DNA from: DASUAS01 sp036502765 | GTDB taxonomy: Bacteria > Actinomycetota > Acidimicrobiia > IMCC26256 > DASPTH01 | Direction: 5' to 3' | Assembly (NCBI GenBank): GCA_036502765.1 | Contig: DASXXX010000303.1 | Span: 1-8,854, forward strand | Length of the DNA: 8,854 bases | In this document: in pieces, positions 1-6,444 of the stretch | Layout of the letters: each line of letters opens with the position of its first letter | Numbering within the stretch: position 1 is the stretch's first letter | Made by a program: the position numbers and the translations under genes | Notes under the pieces: model-generated | What the model was told of the DNA's origin: nothing | Database searches by the model: none | The model's input: the letters and a program-made list of their open reading frames with translations, nothing else

Positions 1-1
1 A

Positions 2-772
2 GCCGGCGCCGGGAGCGATCTGTCGAACATCGAGACCATGGCACGGGCGCAGGACGACGGCGGCTTCCTGCTCGACGGCGAGAAGGTGTTCGTCACCGGC
101 GCCCACAAGGCCGACTGGTGCTGCACCATCGCACGCACGGATCCGACGTCGGCCGGCAAGCGCGGGCTCTCGATGTTCCTGGTCGACATGACGACGTCTG
201 GTGTCGAGGTCGTGCGGGTGCCCACCGCGAACCGATGGACCCTGTCGACGATCAAGTTCGAGGGTGCGTGCGTCGATGCCGACGCCGTCCTCGGTGAGGC
301 CGGCAACGGGTGGCGCCAGCTCAGTGGCGCGCTCCTCGCCGAGCGCAGCGGCGTGGCATGGCTGGGCTGGGCGACGCGCACGCTCGAGGCGCTGCTCGAG
401 CGGTGTGCAGGTACCCGCGACCGCGTGGCGCGCGACGCACTCGCCGACCTGGTGACGCGCTGGTTCGCGGCCGTCGGCCACGTCGAGCGCGTGGTGGCAC
501 TGCAGGACGCCGGCGTCGCACCGTTCGCCGAGGGCGCGCTGAGCAAGGTGTGCGTCACCGAGGTGCTGCAGCGCATCGGCCGCGTCGGCGCGACGCTGCT
601 CGGTCCGGATGCACTGACCGCGCCGGGATGGTTCGGTGGACCCGCACCGGAGTGGTTCGCCTACGAGGTGGTGGAGCGCCTCCACCCGACGCTGAGCGTG
701 GGCGCCAACGAGATCCAACGCACGACGATCGCCGACGTGGGCCTGGGCCTTCCACCCGAGCCCCGCTCCTGA
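2..772 (+). CDS. Acyl-CoA dehydrogenase (FadE-type), 5'-truncated by window edge
   Basis: This is the C-terminal 256 or so residues of a flavin-dependent acyl-CoA dehydrogenase, which would oxidise an acyl-CoA to the 2-enoyl-CoA in the cytoplasm. The frame is open to the window edge, and the residues before the first ATG (position 38) already match the family (GAGSDL substrate-loop motif), so that ATG is internal. Seen in order: GAGSDL, the FAD-proximal segment FVTGAHKADW...ARTDP, a beta-domain strand region, the alpha-helical C-terminal domain from about codon 100, and the terminal NEIQRTTIAD...GLGLP motif. Full family members are about 380 residues, so roughly one third is missing upstream. 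The residue that is the catalytic Glu in medium-chain enzymes (just before the G of the xGxxxIQR motif) is Val here. A Glu in an LxxER segment at codon 341-343 sits where isovaleryl- and long-chain enzymes carry their base, so the enzyme is probably active; this alignment was made by eye. The true substrate is unknown. The next gene starts 24 bp downstream, which suggests co-transcription. Confidence 0.92.
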   Translation, partial: AGAGSDLSNIETMARAQDDGGFLLDGEKVFVTGAHKADWCCTIARTDPTSAGKRGLSMFLVDMTTSGVEVVRVPTANRWTLSTIKFEGACVDADAVLGEAGNGWRQLSGALLAERSGVAWLGWATRTLEALLERCAGTRDRVARDALADLVTRWFAAVGHVERVVALQDAGVAPFAEGALSKVCVTEVLQRIGRVGATLLGPDALTAPGWFGGPAPEWFAYEVVERLHPTLSVGANEIQRTTIADVGLGLPPEPRS

Positions 773-796
773 TCACAGCCGAACGGGGGAACCCGC

Positions 797-1851
797 ATGA
801 CGTACCGAGTGGTGGGATGGTCGACCGGCGGGGTCGGGAAGCTGGCGATCCGGGCGATCGCCCGTCGACCCGATCTCGAGCTGGTCGGCGTGTGGGTGCA
901 CAGCGGGAGAAGGACGGCACCGACGCCGGCACCCTGGCCGGGGTCGAACCGCTGGGCGTGACCGCGACCACGGACGTCGATGCGCTGCTGGCGCTCGCGC
1001 CCGATTGCGTCTGCTACTCGGCGCAAGGCGAGGCGATGGATGCGGCGGCGGTCCCCGACATGGCCCGGATGCTCGAAGCCGGCATCAACGTGGTGACGGT
1101 GTCGACACCGGGGCTGGTGCACCCGCCCGGCTACCAGGCCGACTGGCGCGAACAGCTCGAGGCGGCCGCGACGCGCGGGAACGCCACGTTGTACGCGTCG
1201 GGCATCGAGCCGGGATTCGCGGGTGACCAATTGCCGCTCACGCTGATGACGATGAGCGACACCGTCACGTCGGTGCGCACGCAGGAGATCTTCCTCTACG
1301 ACGAGTACCCGGTCACGTTCGTGATGTTCGAGGTGTTCGGTTTCGGCAAGCCGATGGAGCACCAAGCGATCATGGCGATGCCCGGGGTGCAGTCGGGCAC
1401 CTGGGGTCCCCCGGTGCGCATGATCGCCGACCGCCTCGGCGTCGAGCTCGACGAGATCCGCGAGACCTACGAGAAGGTGGCGACGCCGCGCACGCTCGAG
1501 GTGGCGGCGGGCACGATCGAGGCCGGCACCGTGGGCGCGGTGCGCTTCGAGACCATCGGCGTGGTGCACGGGCGCGACGCGATCATCATCGAGCACATCA
1601 ACCGGATGGCGCCGGACCTGGCGCCGGACTGGCCCACCGCGTTGCGCGACGGCACGTACCGCATCGTGATCAAGGGCAACCCCGACCTCACGTGCGAGCT
1701 CGAGGTCGGCGCGCCGGAGACGTCGAGCGACGACGGCATGGTCGCCACCACCATGCGCCTGGTCAACGCCATCCCCTACGTGTGCGACGCCCCGGCCGGC
1801 CTCACCACGTCCCTCGACCTCCCCCTGACCACCCCCAAGTTCGCCCTCTGA
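797..1851 (+). pseudogene. Dihydrodipicolinate reductase-like / diaminopentanoate dehydrogenase-like oxidoreductase, frameshifted
   Basis: The ATG at 797 follows a purine-rich GGGGGA (785-790) and opens a Rossmann nucleotide-binding segment (VVGWSTGGVG, then IRAIARRPDLELVGVWVHSG). That frame ends at a TGA at 959-961. The family-like sequence continues in the next frame from about 908 (EKDGTDAGTLAG, then DVDALLALAPDCVCYSA) to the stop at 1849-1851. Adding one G to the GGG at 905-907 joins both parts into a 351-residue protein, the usual length of this family (about 350), so the break is a single-base deletion or an assembly error. Related proteins are annotated as dihydrodipicolinate reductases or NAD(P)H-dependent amine dehydrogenases: an N-terminal NAD(P) fold plus a C-terminal domain shared with 2,4-diaminopentanoate dehydrogenase. 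The actual substrate of the actinobacterial members is not established. A lysine-biosynthesis role is unlikely, because true DapB is about 250 residues. The gene lies directly behind the acyl-CoA dehydrogenase, probably in one operon. Confidence 0.82.
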
Positions 1852-1870
1852 TTCGCGAGGTTGGTGTGGG

Positions 1871-2869
1871 TCAGGCGGTGCTGAGGGGGCCGGCGTAGGC
1901 GGCGGCGACGGCGGACTCGAAGGTGCGGTCGTGCAGCGGGTCGGCGACGTCGGGGAGGACGATGCCGCGGGCGTCGCAGTCGGCGCGCCAGGTGGCGAGG
2001 ACCTGGTCGAAGGTGATGTCGTCGAGGTGCTCGTCGAACACGCGGGCGTCCTCGGCGTCGTGGAAGCACTCGGCCTTCCACGAGATCGAGATGCGGATGT
2101 CGTCGCGACCGAAGTCGCCGAAGTCGCGGTCGTCCTTGGTGATGCGCCACCGACCGGCACCGTCGTCGAACGACAAGAGCGAATCGATGGGCACCATCTC
2201 GAAGCGACCGTCGCCGACCGCTTCGACGCGGTGGTACATGAAGTCGTTGTCACCCACCACCGCGGTGTTCGACGGCGGCTCGATGGTGACCTCGGGCGCG
2301 GCGCCGCCATCGGGCCAGTAGCTGAACCCGCCGTTGGGACCGTCGTAGTACCACGCCACCGCGGTCGCCACCTTCACCCGCCAGCGCTCGAAGAGCTCCG
2401 ACGCCGCCATGGCGCTCACCACCCACGCCGGGTACTGCGAACGCTCGACGCCGCGGAAGGTGGGCACGTCGGTGTGCTTGCGGTTCTGCGGCATCGGCGC
2501 GGTGAGGTTGGAGAACACGATGAGCGGCCGGACGACCTCGGCGTCGAACACCTCCTGCGCGGCGGCAACGAGACGCGGGTTGTGGAGCACCTCGTCGACG
2601 CCCTCGATGTGCGTCTCGCGCGACGACACCCAGTCGCCGCGGTAGATCGGCATGGTCATCAGCTCGTCGTCGGCCATCACGCCCACCGCATCGGGTGAGC
2701 CGCGGCGCGCGGCCTCCTTGTAGGCGTCGAGCGACGCCGCGAACTCGCGCAGCATGAGCACGTGCGCGTACGGGCCGTTGGTCTCGCACAGGCGCCACGC
2801 GAGCTCCGGGTCGTCGAGCACCCCGGTGACGGTGACAGGCCGGCGCGGGGCGAGATCGGTGCTCGTCAT
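1871..2869 (-). CDS. Uncharacterised protein, possible Fe(II)/2-oxoglutarate-type dioxygenase
   Basis: This is a 332-residue soluble protein with no signal peptide or membrane segment. I do not recognise a named family with certainty. The clues for a double-stranded beta-helix oxygenase are an HTD triad at residues 132-134 (in NRKHTDVPTFRG), a Trp- and Gly-rich strand around 172-188 (AWYYDGPNGGFSYWPDG), a later histidine H213 in NDFMYHRVEAVGDG, and an arginine-bearing strand near 259 (DIRISISW). HxD...H supplies the iron ligands in that superfamily, and the roughly 80-residue spacing is acceptable. The 2-oxoglutarate-binding Arg is not certain (R214 or R259). The N-terminal 110 residues are helical-looking and match nothing I know. 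The ATG at 2869 lies 28 bp after the permease stop on the same strand, so the gene may be the last member of the sugar transport operon. Its 3' end faces the oxidoreductase gene across 19 bp. The coding call is firm (long frame, strong GC3 bias); the function is tentative. Confidence 0.72.
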   Translation of the reverse strand: MTSTDLAPRRPVTVTGVLDDPELAWRLCETNGPYAHVLMLREFAASLDAYKEAARRGSPDAVGVMADDELMTMPIYRGDWVSSRETHIEGVDEVLHNPRLVAAAQEVFDAEVVRPLIVFSNLTAPMPQNRKHTDVPTFRGVERSQYPAWVVSAMAASELFERWRVKVATAVAWYYDGPNGGFSYWPDGGAAPEVTIEPPSNTAVVGDNDFMYHRVEAVGDGRFEMVPIDSLLSFDDGAGRWRITKDDRDFGDFGRDDIRISISWKAECFHDAEDARVFDEHLDDITFDQVLATWRADCDARGIVLPDVADPLHDRTFESAVAAAYAGPLSTA

Positions 2870-2897
2870 GCCGACGAAGCTACCGGACCGGGTCGGC

Positions 2898-4202
2898 TCA
2901 GGCTTTGGTGCCGCGCCTCGCCAGGGAGTCGATCGACACCGCCACGAGCAGCACGATCGCGGTGACGATGAACTTCGACGCCGCGCTGAAGCCCTGCAGG
3001 CTCATGCCGTTGTCGATCGCCGCGATCACCAGGCCGCCGACGACCGCGTGCACCATGCGGCCCCGGCCGCCGAAGAGGCTGGTACCACCGATGACTGCGG
3101 CCGCGACCGCGTAGAGAACGAGCGTGCCGCCGTCGAGGTTGGTCGACACCGAACGCAACCGCGACGCGTAGATGATCCCGGCCATGCCGGCGGTGAACGA
3201 GCACAGCGCGAAGCACATCGTGCGCACGCGCGCCAGCCGCACACCGGCGCGTCGCGCGGCCTCCGCATTGCCACCGATCGCGTAGACGTAGCGACCGAAG
3301 CGCGTGCGCCCGAGGAGCACCGTCCAGATGACGAGCACGCCGAGCACGATCAGCACGACCCACGGCACTCCGCGGATCGGCACGAGCACGCCACGGTTGG
3401 TCGTGCAGATCATGCCGATCACGGCACCCGTGACCGCGACGCCGAGGATCTTGAGCGCGGTGACGCTGGCGGGTGGCGCGACGAGGCCATGCGAACGCCG
3501 GCGCCCGTCGCGCATCCACGAGTAGAGCGCGTACGCGACGACGACGAGCGCAACCACGATCCAGCTCGCGGCGACGGTCAGGTTGCCGTTGGCGAAGTCG
3601 TTGATCACGTTGTCCTGGATCGGCAGCGTGCCGCCGTTGCCGAGGATGAGCAACATGACGCCCTCGAACCCGAGCAGGCCGGCGAGCGTCACGACGAACG
3701 ACGGGAGGCCGATCCGGGTGATCAGCGTTCCCTGGAACGCGCCGATCAGCGCCGCGACCGCCAACGCCACCGCGACCGCGGCCCACCACTCCCAGCCTCC
3801 GTGCTTCTCGGTGAGGAGCTCGGCCATGATCACGCCCGACACGCCGCCCACGAACCCGGCCGACAGGTCGATCTCGCCGAGGAGCAGCACCCACACCTCG
3901 GCCATCGCCAGCAGCATGAACACCGAGCCCTGCACCAGCAGGTTGACGAGATTGCCGGCGCTGAGGAACTCCGAGTTGAGCCCCTGGAAGATGATCCCGA
4001 TCAGGAGCAGGCCGACGAGCACGGGCAAGAGCCCGCTGTCGCCGGAGCGCAGACGCGCCACCCAGGCGTGGAAGTACTCGGGCAGCGACTGGGCGACGAG
4101 CTCGGCCGGGACGATCGCAACCTCGAGGTCGTCCTCGTCCTGTTCGTCGTCGTGCTCCTCGGCGTGCAGCTCGTCGACGTCTGCCCCGTCGAAGGTCGTC
4201 AT
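2898..4202 (-). CDS. xylH: Sugar ABC transporter permease, XylH-like
   Basis: This is a 434-residue membrane subunit of a sugar ABC importer of the branched-chain-type permease superfamily (BPD_transp_2), the fold of XylH, RbsC and FrcC. The N-terminal 30 or so residues form a very acidic cytosolic tail (runs of D and E at 14-25). Hydrophobic segments follow from about residue 58, roughly ten in all. Family marks are GEIDLSAG at 109-116, the cytosolic GGNAEAARRAGV loop at 310-321 (the ATPase-contact region), VIGGTSLFGGRGR at 370-382, and AAIDNGMS near 394-401 with a positively charged C-terminus, close to XylH. The start at 4202 overlaps the ATPase stop as ATGA (4199-4202), implying translational coupling. 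In-frame sequence upstream of this ATG belongs to the ATPase gene in another frame and was not used. The acidic tail is longer than in E. coli XylH (about 393 residues). The pentose-type substrate is inferred from the binding protein upstream. Confidence 0.93.
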   Translation of the reverse strand: MTTFDGADVDELHAEEHDDEQDEDDLEVAIVPAELVAQSLPEYFHAWVARLRSGDSGLLPVLVGLLLIGIIFQGLNSEFLSAGNLVNLLVQGSVFMLLAMAEVWVLLLGEIDLSAGFVGGVSGVIMAELLTEKHGGWEWWAAVAVALAVAALIGAFQGTLITRIGLPSFVVTLAGLLGFEGVMLLILGNGGTLPIQDNVINDFANGNLTVAASWIVVALVVVAYALYSWMRDGRRRSHGLVAPPASVTALKILGVAVTGAVIGMICTTNRGVLVPIRGVPWVVLIVLGVLVIWTVLLGRTRFGRYVYAIGGNAEAARRAGVRLARVRTMCFALCSFTAGMAGIIYASRLRSVSTNLDGGTLVLYAVAAAVIGGTSLFGGRGRMVHAVVGGLVIAAIDNGMSLQGFSAASKFIVTAIVLLVAVSIDSLARRGTKA

Positions 4203-5044
4203 GCCGACTCCTTGGCGTCGCGCTCGGGTGCCGGAGAAGGAGACGCCGGAGAAGGAGAAGGACGGGCGCGGTCGGATCGGCCGGAGGTGATGTAGTCGAC
4301 CACCGTCTCGCGGTCGTACTGCGCGATCGGTCCCTGCGTGACGAGGCGCCCGAGGTAGAGGACCGCGATCCGATCGGCGACCTCGAAGATGTCGTTCAAG
4401 TTGTGCGAGATGATCAGGACGCCGAGCCCGTGGTCGGTGAGCCGGCGCGCGAGCTCGAGCACCATCCGCGTCTGGGCCACGCCGAGGGCTGCAGTCGGCT
4501 CGTCCATGATCACGAGGCGCGAGTTCCAGAGCACCGCCTTGGCGATCGCCACCGCTTGACGCTGCCCACCCGACAGCGACGCCACCGGCTGACGGACCGA
4601 CCGCACCGTCGTCACCCCCAACGTCGCCAACGTCTCGCCTGCGGCCCGCTCCATGTTCTCCTCGTCGAGCAGTCGGAAGCGTGTGCGCTCGCGGCCGAGG
4701 AACATGTTCTGGACGATGTCGAGGTTGTCGGCGAGCGCGAGGTCCTGGTACACGGTCTCGATGCCGAGCGCTGACGCCTCGCGCGGGGTGCGGATCCGCT
4801 GCGTTTGTCCTTCCCACAGGATCTCGCCGCCATCGGGCGCGTGGATGCCGGACACGGTACGGATGAGCACCGACTTCCCAGCCCCGTTGTCACCGACCAG
4901 CGCGGTCACCTGCGCCGCGGGCACCTCGAGGTTCACCCCTCGCAGCGCCCGCACGGGCCCGAACCGCTTCTCCAAGCCGCGCAGCTCGAGCAGCGGCCCG
5001 GACCCGGCCGGGGCCGTGTCCGGTGCCGCCTCCGTCGCCGTCAT
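4199..5044 (-). CDS. Sugar ABC transporter ATP-binding protein, single nucleotide-binding domain
   Basis: This is a 281-residue ATPase that would power the adjacent permease. All core motifs are intact: Walker A GDNGAGKS (51-58), Q-loop Gln100 in VYQD, signature LSGGQ (157-161), Walker B LVIMDE (177-182) and switch His214 in IISHN. E. coli XylG and RbsA carry two such domains in about 500 residues. This protein has one, like FrcA-type ATPases, and would therefore act as a homodimer. The last 20 or so residues are a Pro/Ser-rich tail encoded by a 15-bp tandem duplication and are probably disordered. The ATG at 5044 overlaps the stop of the binding-protein gene as ATGA (5041-5044), and the 3' end overlaps the permease start in the same way, so the three genes form one translationally coupled unit. 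The in-frame extension upstream of 5044 is the binding-protein gene read in another frame. Confidence 0.94.
   Translation of the reverse strand: MTATEAAPDTAPAGSGPLLELRGLEKRFGPVRALRGVNLEVPAAQVTALVGDNGAGKSVLIRTVSGIHAPDGGEILWEGQTQRIRTPREASALGIETVYQDLALADNLDIVQNMFLGRERTRFRLLDEENMERAAGETLATLGVTTVRSVRQPVASLSGGQRQAVAIAKAVLWNSRLVIMDEPTAALGVAQTRMVLELARRLTDHGLGVLIISHNLNDIFEVADRIAVLYLGRLVTQGPIAQYDRETVVDYITSGRSDRARPSPSPASPSPAPERDAKESA
4230..4258. repeat. 15-bp-period tandem duplication in the ATPase 3' end
   Basis: GCCGGAGAAGGAGA occurs at 4230-4243 and again at 4245-4258, a period of 15 bp (five codons). On the minus strand it encodes the repeated Pro-Ser pattern in the C-terminal tail of the ABC ATPase. 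It is in frame, so the tail length can vary without breaking the gene. Confidence 0.75.
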
Positions 5045-6228
5045 TGGATCCCGGCTGCCGTGCAGGCGCTCGCCAGCGAGCCGCTGCACAGGTCCGAGAC
5101 GTTGACGAACTTGTCCTTCACGACCGTCGACTGCATGTTGGCGGTGGTGACGTTGATGGGTGTCAGCAGTGCCGACGGGACGTCCGCCTTCTTGTTGTTG
5201 GTCTTCCCGTTGACCAGGGCAGTCGGTGCCTTCTTGTTCGCCCGGAGGTACAGCGCGAGCGCGGCCGCGGCCTGGGCCTCCTGGTAGATCGGCTTGTAGA
5301 CCGTCATGCACTGGTAGCCGGACAGGATGTTCTGCAGCCCTTCGAGGGTTGCGTCCTGACCGGTCGTGGGGAAGGTGTTCGCCGGGATCTGCAGCGACTT
5401 GAGCCCGGAGACCACCGAGTTGGCGACGCCGTCGTTCGGGGTGACCGCGGCGTTGATGTTCTTGTGCGCGGTGTACGCCTGCTGGAAGTTCGTGAGCGCC
5501 TTCTGGTTGTCCCACGTACCGGCGGGCTCGGCCACCTTCGTGTAAGCACCACTCTTGAACTTCGGCTTCAGCACCGCGGTGTAGCCCTGGTTGAAGAGCT
5601 TGGCGTTGTTGTCGGTCGGGTCGCCGTCCATGATCAGCACCTGCGGCTTGGCGACCTTCCAAGCGCTCACGCAATCGACGAAGCCCTGACCGATCGCCTT
5701 GCCGACCTTCACGTTGTCGAAGCTCACGTAGTAGCTCGCGTCACCGTTGAGGGTCAGGCGGTCGTAGTCGATCGTCGCGACGCCCTTCGACTTCGCGTTC
5801 GCCTCGATCGCGGCCCCGCTGCCGGAGTCGAGCGGGTCGATGAGCAGCACGCTCGCGCCGTTCGTGATGGCGGCCTCGGCCTGCGTCTGCATCGTCTGGG
5901 CGCTTCCCTGGGCGTTCTGCACCTGGTAGTCGCCCGACGACATACCCGCAGCCGCGAACGCCTGGTTCAGGAAGGGTTCGTCGTACTGGACGTAGCGCGC
6001 CGACGACTGCGTGTCGGGGAGGAGCACGACGACCTTGCCCTTGCCCTGTGCGGCCAGGTCCTTGAGCTTGGCCATGGCGGAGAAGTCGCTCGTGAACGAC
6101 GAGACGCTCAGCGAGCTGCTGCCGCTCTGGGCGCCGGCGCTCGTCGTGACGACTGCGCCCGCCCCCAGGGCGAGAACGACTGTGGTGACGAGCGCGACAC
6201 CGCGCCGGTGGAATGACTTGCCAACCAT
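5041..6228 (-). CDS. xylF: Sugar ABC transporter substrate-binding protein, XylF-like
   Basis: This is a 395-residue exported binding protein for a sugar importer. The signal peptide has a basic start (KSFHRRG), a hydrophobic core to about residue 29, and a likely cleavage after AGA at 31-33. No lipobox Cys is seen, so lipid anchoring is not predicted. The mature part is a two-lobe type I periplasmic binding protein. It carries XylF-type landmarks: DYDRL (154-158), YYVSFDN (166-172), GDPTDNNA (202-209), PNDG (264-267), TGQDA (289-293) and MTVYKP (308-313). In xylose-binding proteins the Asp/Arg of YDR, an Asn of DNN, the ND pair and the Asp of GQD contact the sugar, and all are present. Xylose or a close pentose is therefore plausible, but no xylose catabolic gene is visible, so the ligand is not proven. 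There are four Cys in the mature chain (186, 307, 381, 389). The start ATG has a strong upstream GAAGGGGG at 6-nt spacing. First gene of the transport unit. Confidence 0.94.
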   Translation of the reverse strand: MVGKSFHRRGVALVTTVVLALGAGAVVTTSAGAQSGSSSLSVSSFTSDFSAMAKLKDLAAQGKGKVVVLLPDTQSSARYVQYDEPFLNQAFAAAGMSSGDYQVQNAQGSAQTMQTQAEAAITNGASVLLIDPLDSGSGAAIEANAKSKGVATIDYDRLTLNGDASYYVSFDNVKVGKAIGQGFVDCVSAWKVAKPQVLIMDGDPTDNNAKLFNQGYTAVLKPKFKSGAYTKVAEPAGTWDNQKALTNFQQAYTAHKNINAAVTPNDGVANSVVSGLKSLQIPANTFPTTGQDATLEGLQNILSGYQCMTVYKPIYQEAQAAAALALYLRANKKAPTALVNGKTNNKKADVPSALLTPINVTTANMQSTVVKDKFVNVSDLCSGSLASACTAAGIQ

Positions 6229-6234
6229 CGCGAG

Positions 6235-6242
6235 CCCCCTTC
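6235..6242 (-). promoter_or_regulatory. Ribosome binding site of the XylF-like gene
   Basis: On the minus strand the sequence GAAGGGGG lies 6 nt before the ATG at 6228. It is a good Shine-Dalgarno match and supports that start over any downstream alternative. Confidence 0.7.
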
Positions 6243-6381
6243 GGAGACCAATCCGGCCCGTACAGACACCGGTCGCTGACGGGCATGTGACTCAACCCTT
6301 TCCGAATGCGGCGAAGGGCAAACACTGGACGGAACGTTCGGGTAGCTCGCGTGGGCGACCGGTCGACATCCGCTGAAGTGC

Positions 6382-6423
6382 GCGGCCTCCTCCCTGGGGC
6401 ACGTACAGCACCCAGCGGGCCGC
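6382..6423 (-). terminator. Possible hairpin terminator after the LivK-like gene
   Basis: An outer stem GCGGCC/GGCCGC (6382-6387 with 6418-6423) encloses an inner stem CTGGG/CCCAG (6394-6398 with 6411-6415). It begins about 21 bp after the stop of the LivK-like gene on the minus strand. No T-run follows, as is common in GC-rich actinobacteria, so termination is only inferred and the structure could be incidental. Confidence 0.3.
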
Positions 6424-6444
6424 CTTCGCGACCGAGCCGGTGGA

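Larger units (their letters stand above)
6229..6444. other. Intergenic region upstream of the sugar transport unit
   Basis: This is the largest non-coding stretch in the window, about 216 bp between the end of the LivK-like gene and the start of the XylF-like gene. It must carry the promoter of the sugar unit unless read-through occurs. I could not place a convincing -35/-10 pair: TTGAGT occurs on the minus strand at about 6290-6295, without a well-spaced -10. Short perfect palindromes that could be operator half-sites are CGACCGGTCG at 6356-6365 and GAACGTTC at 6332-6339. A potential hairpin occupies 6382-6423. No ORF with coding character is seen. Confidence 0.6.

Noticed and set aside
905..912. 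Programmed -1 ribosomal frameshift as the explanation for the split oxidoreductase gene
   Set aside because: No X-XXY-YYZ slippery heptamer at the joint and no obvious downstream pseudoknot. A lost G in a short G run is simpler.
1852..1870. Bidirectional terminator between the convergent genes
   Set aside because: The 19-bp gap shows no inverted repeat or T-run.
661..2310. Long minus-strand open frame (549 codons) across the plus-strand oxidoreductase gene
   Set aside because: Its translation is Arg/Ser/Pro-rich low complexity and antisense to, or out of frame with, genes that have clear family motifs. Long spurious frames are expected at this GC content.
2754..4295. Plus-strand open frame of 513 codons opposite the permease gene
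   Set aside because: The translation is a His/Asp/Arg-rich shadow with no recognisable domain, and the opposite strand encodes a clear membrane permease.
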